64,000 nt of DNA from Sphagnum magellanicum. Its lineage: Eukaryota; Streptophyta; Sphagnopsida; Sphagnales; Sphagnaceae. The position numbers and the translations under genes were made by a program. Every line of letters starts with the position of its first letter. Within the stretch, counting starts at the first letter, position 1. Below are positions 24,590-37,225 of this stretch, piece after piece. The notes beneath the pieces are model-generated. The model was not told the DNA's origin. It saw only the letters and a program-made list of their open reading frames with translations, and did no database searches. The DNA lies in assembly GCA_021904315.1 (NCBI GenBank), contig CM038915.1, positions 13,888,001 through 13,952,000 of the forward strand, written 5' to 3'.

Positions 24590-25260
24590 TTATAACACAA
24601 GGACAAATGAAATGCACGTAAGTAGCTAAAGTTCATCTACCTATGTCACATTAGTTGATTATAAATAAAATTATGTTCAATTATTATGGTGTCATGGGTA
24701 ACGTTCCTAACATCATTGCCAACATCATCATGGATGAAGTTCATCCATGAATGTCCATTTTTCATTCACATTGATGAACTTCATCCATTGTTAATCCATA
24801 ATGTAATTAAGAAGGATCCCAAGCAAATTCTTTGAATTTTTATGAAATATGTAAGATATTTTGAGATATATTGATTTATTTTGAAATATTTTCAGCCATC
24901 TTGAGTTAACTTGAGATATTTTGAAACATTTTGAATTAACTTAAGATATTTTGAAATATTTTTCTTTGAACTAAGTTCCCAATAATGTATAAATAAAAAT
25001 AATTCCCATTATCTTACATTTTGTTTATTCAACATTAATTTTGGGTATGCTTTTGCATCATAATCTTGTTTTGTTGTTTTCATATTGAAATTTTGTTTGA
25101 ACCTATATTTTGCACATTTTATGTTTTTGTTTTGGGTTTTCTCATTTTATGTTTAGCTTTAAAACTAGGCTTACATTTGTCATGGTTTGTTCATGTCATT
25201 TAGAATTTTTTTATTGTCTTGGTAGTTTTTATAATCACGACAATTTAAACATATTCACAT
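24590..25260 (+). repeat. Diverged LTR-like repeat (family B), copy 1
   Basis: Collinear with 37800-38260: both carry cattgccaacatcat, ccataatgtaat, gatattttgagatat-type words, ttgggtatg, then taaaactaggctt and catgtcattt in the same order and strand. Copy 1 is longer because a short segment around gatattttga is expanded in tandem (24845-24970). The two copies flank, at a distance, a Ty3/gypsy pol relic in the same orientation, so they may be its LTRs, but ends and target duplication could not be confirmed. Confidence 0.6.
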
Positions 25261-25589
25261 TGAACATATTTTTATTGTTATTATTGTTCTTGTTATCCTA
25301 CTTATTTTGAAACCATGTTTATGTCAAGGGAAAAAATAGTTGTATCGATGGAATAAATTTTTGTTGCCTTCACAATTATGTAACAAGAAAATTAAGAACT
25401 TTGTCAGTCCATTATTCATTTTCAAAGTAATTAAGTTTCAACATCCTTGAGGTGTGTTCCACCACACAACCCTAAGCCAAGGTTGTCATCATGTTCGTGT
25501 GTCTGTCATGACATGGTGGATGCATTTGGACACAAACACACCCTTAGTCACGTTAGTATAAAGTCAACCTAGGTCAAGAACATTCTTGG

Positions 25590-26160
25590 GTTGCGTAGGG
25601 CATGTTTATGGGCAATCAAAACTAGACTTGTTTTGGTCATCATAAACCCTATGGTGATTGAAAAAACTTGGTCATCATACCTTATGGCAATCAAAAAAAA
25701 ATTTAGTTGCTATAAAGTATGGCAATAGAATTTTTTCACTCACCAAACCTTGTGGTGACCAAAATTTTCGGTCGCCAACCCTACAACAACAAAAAAAATT
25801 CAAAATTATAATTGAGAGAGGTCGTCATTGAAAGGTTTTCAAAAATATGTGGCATGCCACCCTTTTCTAGCAATTGAAAAACTTCGGTCACCAGCTGAGA
25901 AATTGTGATAGTTGGATGGCAACCATATTTTCTTAAGTCGCCCATCCTTGTGGGTGACCAAAACGAGCAAAAAATGTTTGTCAGATTCCCTTCTTTTTCG
26001 ATTTCCATCGAAAGGCGACAATTAAATCTGATGGTAGCCAAAATGGTTTTGATTGTCATTTGATGGTAGTGACCAAATCCATTTTGTTTGCCATCCAACG
26101 ATGGTGATCAAATCTAGTGGAGATCGAATCCATTTCGATTGGCATCCAACAAGGTTGAAT
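25590..26160. repeat. Degenerate short tandem repeats of 'ggtgaccaaa' type
   Basis: Blocks of roughly 35-50 bases recur with variation around ggcaatcaaa / ggtcgcc / ggtgaccaaa words. Similar wording returns at 26660-26740, 58340-58830 and 62700-62850. No coding function is likely, although chance frames cover it on the minus strand. Confidence 0.55.
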
Positions 26161-26204
26161 GAATTCAACCAAGATGAGTGAATTCAATTACCATCTTATG
26201 AAAA

Positions 26205-26650
26205 CCCTTCTTTTTGTTTTCTTTTTCCTTTTCCCCCATTTGGGTTTTTTCACCTTTTTCTTTGGTTTTTCAACCCCCCCCCCCCCCCCCCCCCCCCGTG
26301 CGTTTAGCTTATATTTTCTTTTTTTTTTCTTCATAATGCCCCCTTTTATTTTTCCTTTTTTTCCATATGCCCCAACTTTTATTCTTTAATAATTTCGTCC
26401 CCTTTTCATTCAAAAAATTTAAATCCCCCCTTTTTGTTTTTTTTTCATTTTTGGTTTGTTTTCACCTTGTGTTTTTTCCTTGCTTGTTTTGCTCCCACCC
26501 CCTCCCCCCATTTTCCCCATTTTCTTTGCCCTTTCTCTTTTCCCTTTGTTTAATCTTGCCAATATTTTCCCTTTATTTATTTTTTTCCACTCTTCCTTCT
26601 TTTTTTTTCCTTCTCCTTGTTCTTATTGTCATTTCATGCCCTTCCCCCCA
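26205..26650. repeat. Pyrimidine-rich tract with a 24-base poly-C run
   Basis: About 440 bases are almost entirely T and C on the + strand, including an uninterrupted run of C at 26274-26297. The open frames reported here are Phe/Pro/Leu-rich low-complexity artefacts. Such tracts can form triplex or i-motif structures in vitro; any role here is speculation. The run length is prone to sequencing error. Confidence 0.85.
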
Positions 26651-26819
26651 TGCCTTTTTTGGCGACCGAAAAAATTCGGTTGCCATCAAACATACCCCCA
26701 TTGTTGGATGGCGATTAAAACATTTTGGTCATCCAAGAAGGAAAGCAAGGGATGAATTTTTTTTCCCCAAAATGACAGCACAAGCTTCAATCAAAATTCA
26801 ATCAATTGGCATCTGATAT

Positions 26820-27470
26820 TTCATGGGTCAAAACTACATTCATGAGCCAATTTCAATTTGGTGTATGTAATGACGTGAAAAACTTGTTACTTGCCATGCC
26901 AAATCCTATAACCTTAAATTAAGTTATTGGATAAACAACTAAATTCGATAACCAATTTTTTGAACGTCACTAGGGGAAGCATTTCACGTTTAAAAAAACT
27001 TCACATTTTTCATATTGTCCCAATTACTAATACCTTCACGTAAAAATGATCCCATGCAAATTGACAAAATGCAATTCAAGCCCTTCACAAAATAAGGAAA
27101 GTAATGATAATGTACAAATAATCTTTGCTTGTATTGTGGAGTTCAAAGTATGTTGTTCATGAATGTCCAAAGAAGTGTGGTAAACATATAACGCATGCCA
27201 CTTTTGTCACCAACCCATAACTTTAAATATTAGAAAATAATGACATTTAATCTTAATGGGGATTGTGAAGATAAACCTTAATGCATCATGTCACCACTAA
27301 AAAATGTGTTTTAATTCACCATATGTTTCATTGGAATTTCAAATGAAATTATATAAAATCATTGTGGTTAAACCAACCAACCTTATAGTGACTAAGGTCG
27401 AGTCATTATGGAGATAGTGAAATCATTAATAGTTAATCAAATTCATTAATAATTAATTCATTTGGCTAGC
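26820..27470. other. Intergenic, no feature seen
   Basis: AT-rich sequence without recognisable coding or repeat structure. Confidence 0.45.
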
Positions 27471-28360
27471 CTCCTAGTTTATAACCAACCTTGGTTACCC
27501 CAAAAACCTAAATGAAGCTAAGGTAAAAACATAGGCCAAACATTTAAGAACCTAAATAAATAAAGATAAAAACCTAAGTTAAGCATTTAGGAACCTAAAT
27601 TAAGCTACGTACGTCACTAGGCTAAGAAGCTAGGTTAATTTAGGCCACTTAACCTAAGTTAAGAACCTAACCCATCAATTTAGGGTGCAAGTGTGAAGGT
27701 TTGAACCATGCACCTCCTTTCACTTCTATGTTTAAGGAAAAGCTCATTGACCATTGAACCATTATTCAAATGTGTAAAAATGTTTTTCATCACATATTAT
27801 TATCCACATTCTTTTTTCAAGTTATGTGTAGGCTATCATAGGCTAGGTTCTTAAGTTATTCTTACTTAATGTAGGTTATTTTAAGCTATTCTAAAGCTAC
27901 CATAAGTTAGGTTCCTAAGTAATCCTTAATTAATATAAATTGCCCTAGTCTATTCCTAACTATCATAGCCTAGGTTTTAAAACTAATATTGAATATTCTT
28001 CAGTTATGTGTAGGCTACCATAGGTTAGGTTCCTAAGTTATTTGTAGGTTAATGTAAGTTATTTTAAGTTATTCTTAGGTTACCCTAAATTATTTGTAAG
28101 ATGCCATAATCTAAGTTCATGAATCAGTCCTAGGCCATTCCTAGGCTAATATAAGCTACCTTATGCTATGTTTAAAATAACATAAGCTAGTTTTAAGCTA
28201 TTTTAAAGTTACTATACATAGGTTATTCTAAACTATCCACCTTAGGCTATTTTGAGTTATTTAAGTTATTTTACTCTAAGCTATTATTGGTTATTCAACC
28301 TTAGGTTATTTTAGGCAATTCCACCTTATGTTATATTAAGTAATTTTATTTCACATCACA
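27471..28360 (+). repeat. Degenerate 'taggttatttta' repeats, block 1
   Basis: Irregular repeats built on cctaggtt, taggttc and ttattttaagttatt words, about 20-30 bases apart. The same wording resumes at 30286-30800, beyond the CACTA-like element, and appears reverse-complemented at about 30840-32110. Noncoding. Confidence 0.7.
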
Positions 28361-28430
28361 AACTTGCCCTTTCCATGTATTTATGTTTTTACAACATGCT
28401 AAGTGTTGAACAATCATTCATATGATATTG

Positions 28431-28484
28431 TGATGGCATTGTAACACAATGTTTGGATCAAAACATTGTGTTACAATGCCATCA
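28431..28484. repeat. Perfect 24-base inverted repeat (hairpin)
   Basis: Left arm 28431-28454 (tgatggcattgtaacacaat + gttt) and right arm 28461-28484 are exact reverse complements, with a 6-base loop ggatca. The match is striking in otherwise decayed DNA. It could be a very short foldback element, a recent template-switch event, or the stem of a small-RNA precursor; the sequence alone does not decide. Confidence 0.9.
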
Positions 28485-28590
28485 TATTATCATTTAGTGA
28501 TTGTATCAACATTTGATTTTGAACACATTGTTAAAGTGTAATAACATCACAAATACACCAAGGGAGTAAGTTTATGATGTAAGTTATTAT

Positions 28591-30277
28591 CACTAAAAGA
28601 AAACTATAAAAAAACAACTACCATTTGCAACTATTTTTTAGTTGCAAAATACATTTGTTACTAAAAATTGCATAGTTGCATTAGACACTAATTGCAAGTG
28701 TGGATGAAATCAATGGTCAACAAATACTTCACCATCCATATACTATTGTATGCCATCCATACTATTGGGGTGCCTGGTTTGTTATTAATCTTCGGCTATA
28801 TTACCATAAAAATCAATAACTTACATAATGACATGTGGCAATTGAAAAAGGTTTTAAATTTTTTAAAAAAAGATAATGGATCCTCATTGTCTAATTTAAA
28901 TGGTTTTAAATTGTGACACATGGCATAATACCAATATGCCACGTGACATTTTGGGATTTTGGTCAAAATGAATTTAAAATGAATATTTAAGTAGGTAGGT
29001 GGGATTAGGTAGGTACATAGGTAGGTTAAGGAAGTAGGAAAGTATTTAAATTTTCTTTTAGGTTTAACTGTTGGGGTTAAACTTTTTAAAAGGTTAAACT
29101 CCTTTGGTTCATCCTAATTGACATGTGTTTTTTTATGTGCAAGTGTAGGACAAAACCTCTTCTTCATATAATTCTCAAGATGGAAATGGAAGATAAAACA
29201 TATGGGATAAAAATTGAAGTTACAATTTAATTGTAAACTAGGTTATAAATAAAAAGATTATTTCATATCTTTTGTCCTCCTTTTTCATTTTGTAAATTAT
29301 ACAATTAAGTAGATAACTAATTAACTAACAATTTAAATAACTAAAAAAATCATTTAGTTATAAGAGATTAATTCATAATTCATAAATATAAATAAATAAA
29401 TAAATAACCAACTTATTAGTTATAAGATTTTATTAATGGTTCTTAAATAATCAAATAAATAACTAAAATATTAAATAATTAATACTTAAGTAATAAATAG
29501 TTGAATAAATAATTTTAAGTTATTAGTTAATTACGCTTTAATAGTAATTTTAAAATATTTATATCTAATTAATAATTATTAGCAAACCAATAATTAACTA
29601 ATTGATTAGTAATAAATAATTGGTTAATAGTTCAGATAGAGACAAGCAAATAACTAATACATTGAATAATTATGAATTATTATTTAAAAATATTATGTAT
29701 GAATTATTAGTTATCAATTAATTGAAAATAAATGTAACTAATTAATCATCGATTAATTAATAAGTGGGTAGTAATTTATGTTAGGTAGGTAAATAATCTA
29801 GGCTATATAGGTAGGTAAACATATAAGTAAATAGGTTGGTAGGCTAGGCTAGGTAGGTAAACAAACATATATAGGTAGGTTGGTAATTATTTTTCCTAAA
29901 TACAATTTTATAAATACACCAATGGAAACATACCCCCATTATACCCCTAATATAACTTGGCAAAAATACACATACATTTCAAAAGTTTCCTAATACACGA
30001 ATGTATATATCACTAAGGGCTATTTTGACACCCTAAAGGTGTAGTTAAGTTTGGTTCCATTTGTAACTAATGAGACATATGGACATGATCATGGATGAAA
30101 ACAATCTTAGAGTGCAGGATGAAGAAGTCATTAATTGCAAATGTAGTTGTAGCATAGTTACAATAATGGTTAAGGGTGCAAAATAGTTGTAAAACCAATA
30201 AGAGTTAGTTGCAAATGGCAATTAGTTGCACATAGTTGCAAATGCATCAATTGCATTTTGGGGGATTCCTTTTAGTG
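28591..30277. mobile_element. Non-autonomous CACTA-like (EnSpm) element
   Basis: The left end cactaaaagaaa and inverted right end cactaaaaggaa form the short CACTA terminal repeats usual for this superfamily. Both subterminal regions are packed with agttgcaaat-type words in both orientations (28620-28690 and 30120-30255), as in CACTA elements, where the transposase binds such motifs. The interior of 1.69 kb has no transposase; it includes gtaggtagg tracts (28985-29060, 29770-29890). The 3-base target duplication is not clean (tat left, tta right). The element lies between two blocks of the same 'taggtta' repeat. Confidence 0.8.
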
Positions 30278-30285
30278 TTATTGAC

Positions 30286-30835
30286 CATTTTAAACAGTTA
30301 TTTTAAAATTATTATAGGTTATTTTACCATGGACTATTTTTAATTAATTTAAATAATTCCACATTGAATTATTTTTAATTATTTTACCTTAAGCTATTTA
30401 TGTTATTTTTTACTATTCTACCTTATGTTATTTTAAATTATTATATCATAGGCTATTTTAAATGATTTTAAGTTATTCCAAACATTAGATCTTATGTTAT
30501 TATACCCTAGGTTGTTCTAAATTATTTCACCCTATATAATTTTATGTTATGTATCCTAAACTATTTTTTATTCATTTAACTTAGGTTGTTTCAAGTTATT
30601 CCACCTTAGGTTATTTTAAATGATCCTATCTTAGGTTATTTTATGTTATTATACCCTAAGTTATTTAAATATATTTTACACTATTTATTTAAATATATTT
30701 TAAATGATTCCACCTTAAAATACTATATGTTATTGTAACCTAGGTTATTTTAGGTTATTTTATCATAGGTTATTCCATTTTTTTAATATGTTATTTTAAG
30801 TTGATTTATCCTATGGTATTTAACATTATTATAAT
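30286..30835 (+). repeat. Degenerate 'taggttatttta' repeats, block 2
   Basis: Many irregular units of about 25-30 bases such as ccttaggttattttaa and ttattccacc. It continues block 1 on the far side of the CACTA-like element and is in the same orientation. Confidence 0.75.
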
Positions 30836-32110
30836 TTACAAGAAAACCCTAAAATAACTTAAAATATAATAGCTTAAAAATTTAAAACAACCTAGGTTAT
30901 AATAGTTCAAATTTTTTAAAATAATAAATTAATCTATAATATCTTAGGGTTAAATTTCTTAGAATATTTTATGGAAAAATAACCTAGAATAATTGAAAAT
31001 AATCTTAGGTAGAATAATTAGGTGCTATCATAATCAAATGAGCCAATGGTGACAAAGGATTCAAGGACTATAGTTTTTTTTGTGGTCATTTTCGCTTTCG
31101 CATAGAAAGGATTTTTGGGATGAAATCTTTTGCAATATGTTACTAAAAATACATATAAATTTTTAAATACATCACATTTTTGTATTAACTTGTCATGAAT
31201 AAATATATATTTTTTAAAAATGTACAAATTCTATCAAAAATTGTGTTTTGTTTTGAAGTTATATCTTAATTTCAAATTGTATAAAAAGATGTTTATTATT
31301 TAATTTATTATTAAATTTTTTCATAAAATACAACTTTGTTTTAAATGTCATGTACATTACACCCCATTTACATGCGATAAAGGAAAATTTTTAATTTTAA
31401 ATTATTTTAAATTATTTTAAAATTTAAAAAATTTAAAAATTTCACAACTTTCAAATTATGAGTGTTTTTAAAGTGTGGATAATCTATTCACAGCATTCTA
31501 ATTTTTTTCACATCAAAATTCCTTTATAAAGAGAGTTTTTAGTTTAGTAATTTGCAAAATTGACTACTTTTGATGTAATTGTTGTTCAAATTCAAAAAAT
31601 CCTTTATTAAAACCAAAACCCAAAATAAGTTTTTGTGAATTTTTGTTTTGAATTCTTCAACATTGATATTAGTCATTTAACACTACACTCCATGATTAAC
31701 ATGGCATTAAAGTGGCACCATAAAAATATATGTAACAAAATTATAATTTTTATAAAGTTTTGGTAGTTGCCCGATGTGCTTTTTGGCTCGTTTGATTGTG
31801 ACTACACCCAACTTAGAATAATTTAAAGTGGAATAACCTATAATAACTTATGGTGAAATAACATAAAATAACCAATAATAATCTAATGTACAATAACATA
31901 GAATAGTCAAAAGTAACCAATAATAACATAATGAATAATAATTTGAAATAACTCAAATTAGTTTAGGATATAATAACTTAAAATGACTTAAGGTGAAATA
32001 ATTGAAAATATCTTAAGGTAAAATCATTTAAAATAACCAAAAATGGACTAATTTAAAATAACATAAAGTAGAACAATTTATAATAATAAAAAGAAACCTA
32101 AGGTATTTAA
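30836..32110 (-). repeat. 'taggtta' repeats in inverted orientation, interrupted
   Basis: Units now read aataacctaaaataac, the reverse complement of block 2, at 30836-31015 and again at 31805-32110. The part between, about 31020-31795, is unrelated AT-rich DNA without a recognisable frame. The repeat array therefore switches strand near 30830. Confidence 0.65.
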
Positions 32111-32680
32111 AGTAAAAATATGTAAAAAAATCTAAAAGTATTATATTGAATTATGTGAACCAGAAATGAAACATGAAAATCACATAATGAACTTATAGTG
32201 CATAACCTTAACCAAGGTGAAATGATTAGGGTGGGGTGAAATTATTTAACTTCAAAAGTTCCAAAATGATTAAAGTTAATGAACTACACTTCTCTTTTGT
32301 ACTAATGTGATGAAAATGGTCCCAATTTATCTTTAAATCCAACATCACGTTGCTTCATACTAATCACAATAAAATGTAATCAATTCAAATTTGACATTTT
32401 ATGCATAAAATAGTACCTATGTAATGTATCTATATACAAATAAAATTAAACATTCAATTTGAATGTGTCATTAAATTTCAACAACATGTTTAAATGAGGG
32501 GGTGCAATGAATATAAATGAAACAATCCTTTTGGGTGCCCCAACCATGTTTTAACCCTACTATGTAACTCCATTATAATTGCACCCATGATGTCATGTTA
32601 AAGTCTTTGATTATCATATGTCTATTAAAATCTAACACATGACATTATAAGCTTTTTTGAAATAAAAATTATTATTTTTC
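32111..32680. other. Intergenic, no feature seen
   Basis: AT-rich. No coding region or repeat recognised before the start of similarity to the CACTA-like element. Confidence 0.45.
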
Positions 32681-34205
32681 AAAATATTGATTTCCATCAT
32701 TCATTATGATTATTAATGATGGTTCGAAATTGTGACACGTGGCACACTAAAAAATTACCACATTGCATATTAATTATATTTTGGAATAAATAAATAAAAA
32801 AAAAAATTTATATTTTAATGGTTAGGTAGGTTGTACATAACCATAGGTAGGTAGGTTGGTAGGTTTTAAGACTTACATACCTATGTATTTACCTAAGACC
32901 TATCTACTTAGGGTCATAAGTAGGTAGAAAAATAGCCATGAAATTTAATTTTTTAATTTAATTTTTTTCTAGGTTAAGCTTTATAAAGTTCATCCCAAGA
33001 TGGCATTTGTATTTTAGTGTGAAAATATGAGAAAACAAACCTTCTTTATATAGTTTGTAACATGGGATTCGAAAACAAAGCATATGGGTTAAATCTTTTA
33101 ATTGTTTTTTAATTGAAAATTAAGTTGTAATTAAGTTGCAATTATAACACTTAAACATTTAGGGTAGGCCAAATCCAAAGGGAAGGCTCCATTGTTTCTA
33201 ATATTCAAATAAAACTTGAACCCCTCCTATTGGCGCCTCTGTGGCACTAACAATTGTAAAAAATGGAATAAAATTGAAAAAGTTATGGGCCCCAAAAGTA
33301 GAGGGGGTCAAAAACTCAAAAAAAACAAACCATTGAATGCTACAAAAGGCTTGTTCCCAAACACCTAAAAAAATCCTTTTGAGTTGCTCTATTGTTATTA
33401 GAGTTCAAAGATGATTTGTAAAACTTTAGGTGGTGCTCGTATAACATTTTAAATCGTTTAAAATGAATAAGAAATAAGAAAGTTATGAGGTTTGAAAGTG
33501 GGAGGGGTTTAAAGAAAAGAAAAAGGAAAAAAATGTGTTTTGTAAGTTGGAAAACTAATTTCTTTTCTTGTTATTTTTTCATTACTCCTTTTACTTTATA
33601 TTTCAAAGATGATTTCTAAAGCTTGAGATAACACTCCCATAACATTTTAAATCATTCAAAATGAAACACATATGATGAAAATATAAATAATTGATGAATA
33701 TGTATATTTATTAAGTCATAAGTAGTTGTATTATAGTCATAATATAGTTGAATAATAATACTTTAATAATGGTGCACTAGTGACTAGGTTAATTGTATTA
33801 ATGTGAATCATAATTGAAAATTAATTGCAAATGCATTCCATAATGGGTGGTGGAAATGTGGACACATGATCATATGTATGTACATTGTACTTAGTTGCAA
33901 CATAGTTGTTGCTTTAATGACACATTTATAATAGGTCTAAAGTAGTTGCCACATGCAACTATAATGTAATTCTTGAAAAAATTAAACATGGTTGACTACA
34001 TATGTATGAATGATGTGTATAAATTACTATATAAAAAACCCATTTTCAACTCACTTGCAATTATAATACAACTAATTAATTTGTTGAAGTGACAATTTAT
34101 TTATTATTACATTATATTTTTAAGCGGATAGTTACACATTAGTTGTAATACCCAAGAGATAGTTGCATAATAATTGTATATGAATTTTTTTTGAATTTTA
34201 GTTAC
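32680..34205. mobile_element. Diverged relative of the CACTA-like element
   Basis: Bases 32720-33130 follow the interior of 28591-30277: gaaattgtgacacgtggcac, then gtaggtagg tracts, then gaaaacaaacctt and acaaagcatatgggt, in the same order as 28905-29205. Bases 33700-34200 are rich in agttgca/agttgta words like the right subterminal region. Clear CACTA ends were not found. Between them (33190-33680) lies a degenerate tandem array of about 200-base units. Confidence 0.6.
33190..33680. repeat. Degenerate tandem repeat, period about 200 bases
   Basis: The words attcaaat/ttcaaagatgattt start near 33203, 33404 and 33602, followed each time by an aaaact/aaagct...cataacattttaaatc-type stretch (weak in unit 1). 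Two full units and a partial third. No coding content. Confidence 0.65.
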
Positions 34206-34228
34206 AAGGTAATGTTGTTTCGACATAT

Positions 34229-36910
34229 GTGATTTCTCATAATGAAAACACACAAACATTAATTGAAGTCATTGATGGTTGGAGTTTTTCTTTGAAACCT
34301 ATAACATACAAAATCAAAGCATTGGAGGTTACCATTATAGTACACATTAGCAAAATTATTTTCAATGTCATTTCATCCCTAGAAACCCTATCATCATTGG
34401 GTCTTTTTGATTTGCTTTGTGGATTAGCGTACAAAGAATCTTCATTTTGAACCACCAAAGCATGAGGCCTTAAAATGTGAAGATTTCAACACTAACATGT
34501 TTGGCAAAAATCATGCATTCAAAGAAAAACATGAAATGGATGCATCCAAAACTTAAGAAAACTTGTGGTGGTATGTGAAAATCTAAGTGTTCCAAATTGT
34601 TATTCATGGGAGCAAAGGTTTTCGTGCATGTGATAAATAAAGGAGATGCATTTTCAATTTATGTTTTCCCAAACGAAATGTTGAATCACATCAGTACGAA
34701 ATCCCTTTTCATACAAAATATACAAGGATATGTGTTTTAAAAGAAGAATGTTGACACCTTGCCATAACATTAACCATATGATTGCGCAATTGATTTTGAA
34801 AAAGGTGCACAACCTCCATTCATGCCCATCTACAATTTGTCACAAGAAGAATTCATGACACTTTGAAAATATATTGATGAAAATTTCAAAATAGGGTTCA
34901 TTAGACATTCCAAATTTCAAGCTAGTGCCCCAATTTTGTTTATTAAAAAAAAGGATGACTCCTTGTGAATGTGTGTTGTTAATCATGGTTTGAATTGACA
35001 CTTTTAAGTTGGCTTACCATCGAGAATTGACACTCTTTACCTTTGGTCTTAAGATTATTGGATTAGTTGAGTCATACCAAGGTGTACACTAAGATTGATT
35101 TATATGGAACATACAATTTGGTGCGTATTTGAAAAGGTGATGAATAAAAGATGACATTTTAAACACCTTATGGCCATTTTGAGTACATTGGGATGTCTTT
35201 CGACCTTAAAAATGCATTTGCCGTCTTCCAACACCTAAAAATGATGTTTTCCATGAGTATTGAATGATTTCATGATCTATACACCAATGACATTTTCATT
35301 TTCTCAGAGAACATGGAGCACCATGAATGTCATGTACATTTTGTTTTGGATAAATTCAGGGAAATAAATCTTTATGTTGAATTAAAAAAGTGTAAATTTC
35401 ATCAAACCAAAATGGAATTCTTGTGTTACATCATTTATAGATATGACATTTGCATGGATCCCCATAAGGTTCAAACCATTATGGATTGGGCTATTATAGC
35501 TTTTGTTTGTGATGTTCAATGTTTTCTTGGATTTGCTAACTTTTATCAACCTTTCATTACACGTTATTCCACGATAATGACCCTTTCTACTTGTTTAAAT
35601 TAGAAATATCAATTTTTTTGTTTAAGGAGTTGAAGTTGAAATTGCCTTCCAATTTTTGAAGGCTTCTTTCATAATTACTTTTTTTTAATTCATGTGGACC
35701 CTTCCAAACTTTTTTAAATTTTCGAGATGGATGTTTTTGACTTTGCATTAGGTGTTGTGTTTTCACAATTCGGAGAAAATGCTATCCTTCACCTTGTTGA
35801 CTTTTCTTTTTGTAATTTTGTTTTGTTAGATGAACTATGAGATTCATGACAAAAAAAATTTAGCCATTGTGAATACTTTTGAGGAGTGGTTTCATTTGCT
35901 TGAAAAAGTTCAACATGAAATCATTAGTATTCAAACCACATGAACTTTCAATATTTCATGATAATTCATGTTTTGAATCAGTGTCAAATTTAATGGGCAT
36001 TGTCATTATTTCAATTTCAATTTATCATCACATATTATTCTAGGCACCAATAAAACAAACATACGCATTATTATGTTGTTCATACCCCATTTTAAAAAAG
36101 GAAGACATAACTTATGATTAACAATTTCATGTCATTTTCAAACTTGAACACCTTCAACTTCAAGCATGGTTGGTCATTTTGAATGACACAACCCTTCTTT
36201 GTTAAATTTTTTGAAGATTTGAAATATAATTTTTTTGTTATGAGCATCAAAGATGAATTGAGGAATCAAAATCAAGTTCAAAATCTTTTGAGTGTTCATA
36301 ACAAGTTTAAATTTCAAGATGGTTTATTATATCATGATGGGATTTTATATGCACTTGATGGCCATGTTCAACTTTAAGTTTTTTAAAGCAAGCTGACATG
36401 TTGGTTGCATGACATTTTGGATTCAACAACACCATATAATTAATGTTTTGAAGTCAATGGTGATCACAACTTTCGAAGTATGAGAAAAAAATTGTTGGTT
36501 CATGTGATGTTTGGGCACAAACAAAAAGTCTTTGTAATCATTCACATGGGCTCCTTTAACCACTACTAATCCCTACATTACCATGGTTTTCAATTTTTGT
36601 TGATTTCATCATAGATCTTTAACCTTTTAATTCATTCAACTCCATTTTGGTGGGTGGATTGATTAACAAAGATATTCATTTCATTCCGTGTACTAAAAAA
36701 AAAACTAATGAAAGAACAACCAAATTATTTTTATCATGTCTTCCAATAACATGAAATTTTTCAAGATATCATTTTTGATTGTGGACCTCTATTTGCATTT
36801 AAGTTCCAAAAAAGACTTTTTAAACTTTTAAATGTGAAGGTGAAATTATCATATCAACTTTCCACACCCAAATGGATGGGCAAATAGATTAGGCTAATCC
36901 AACCTTGGAA
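34229..36910 (+). pseudogene. Ty3/gypsy retrotransposon pol relic (RT, RNase H, integrase)
   Basis: From 34774 the + strand reads YDCAIDFEKGAQPPF then MPIYNLSQEEF, the usual stretch before reverse transcriptase. Then GFIRHSKFQASAPILFIKKK, an RT core with YTND where YxDD is expected (about 35281), and DPHKVQTIMDW with QCFLGFANFYQPFI (35457-35557). RNase H follows with FEMDVFDFALGVVFSQ (35721-35768) and YEIHDKKNLAIVNTFEEW. Integrase pieces are HFIPCTKK (about 36677), FKFQKRLFKLLNVKVKLSY (36793-36853) and the expected wording for its catalytic end. This order (RT-RH-INT) is that of Ty3/gypsy. Stops and frameshifts occur every 30-100 codons, so it is inactive. Similarity begins more weakly at 34229, where a protease or gag tail would lie. 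Confidence 0.88.
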
Positions 36911-36929
36911 TAATATTTACATTGTACAA

Positions 36930-37225
36930 GGTTTTTTCCTAATGATGTTTTGATGTGAAGTATATATGATTTACATTTTAACTAAATTTGTGCAATTGTC
37001 ATGATATAATTTTGCATAAAATTGTATGATTTTTGTGTATTAAACATGAACATTCACGTATGTCATTCAAAAAAATGTCTTATTTATTTAAATATATAAG
37101 ATATTAAATACGTACAAATATCATTCATATTAACAATAACATGAAATTCATACAATTTTTGTATGAACCTATGAAAATCAGATTTCACATAGAAATTGTT
37201 TGAATCTATGAAGCCTTGTAAGTTT
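36930..37225 (-). repeat. Repeat family A, uninterrupted inverted copy
   Basis: Contains gatttacattttaactaaat, gtgcaattgtcatgatat, aaacatgaacattcacgtatg and aaatcagatttcacat, collinear with 20108-20179 and 21555-21790 and reverse-complementary to 21990-22270. It begins just after the gypsy integrase relic and serves as the empty-site reference for the insertion at 20180-21554. Confidence 0.72.

Noticed and set aside
26159..26816. Overlapping Phe/Pro-rich open frames
   Set aside because: Translations of a T/C-only tract; no protein-like composition.
28692..28916. 74-residue frame with a membrane-like segment inside the CACTA-like element
   Set aside because: It is not present as a frame in the related copy at 32680-34205 and resembles no transposase, so it is probably chance.
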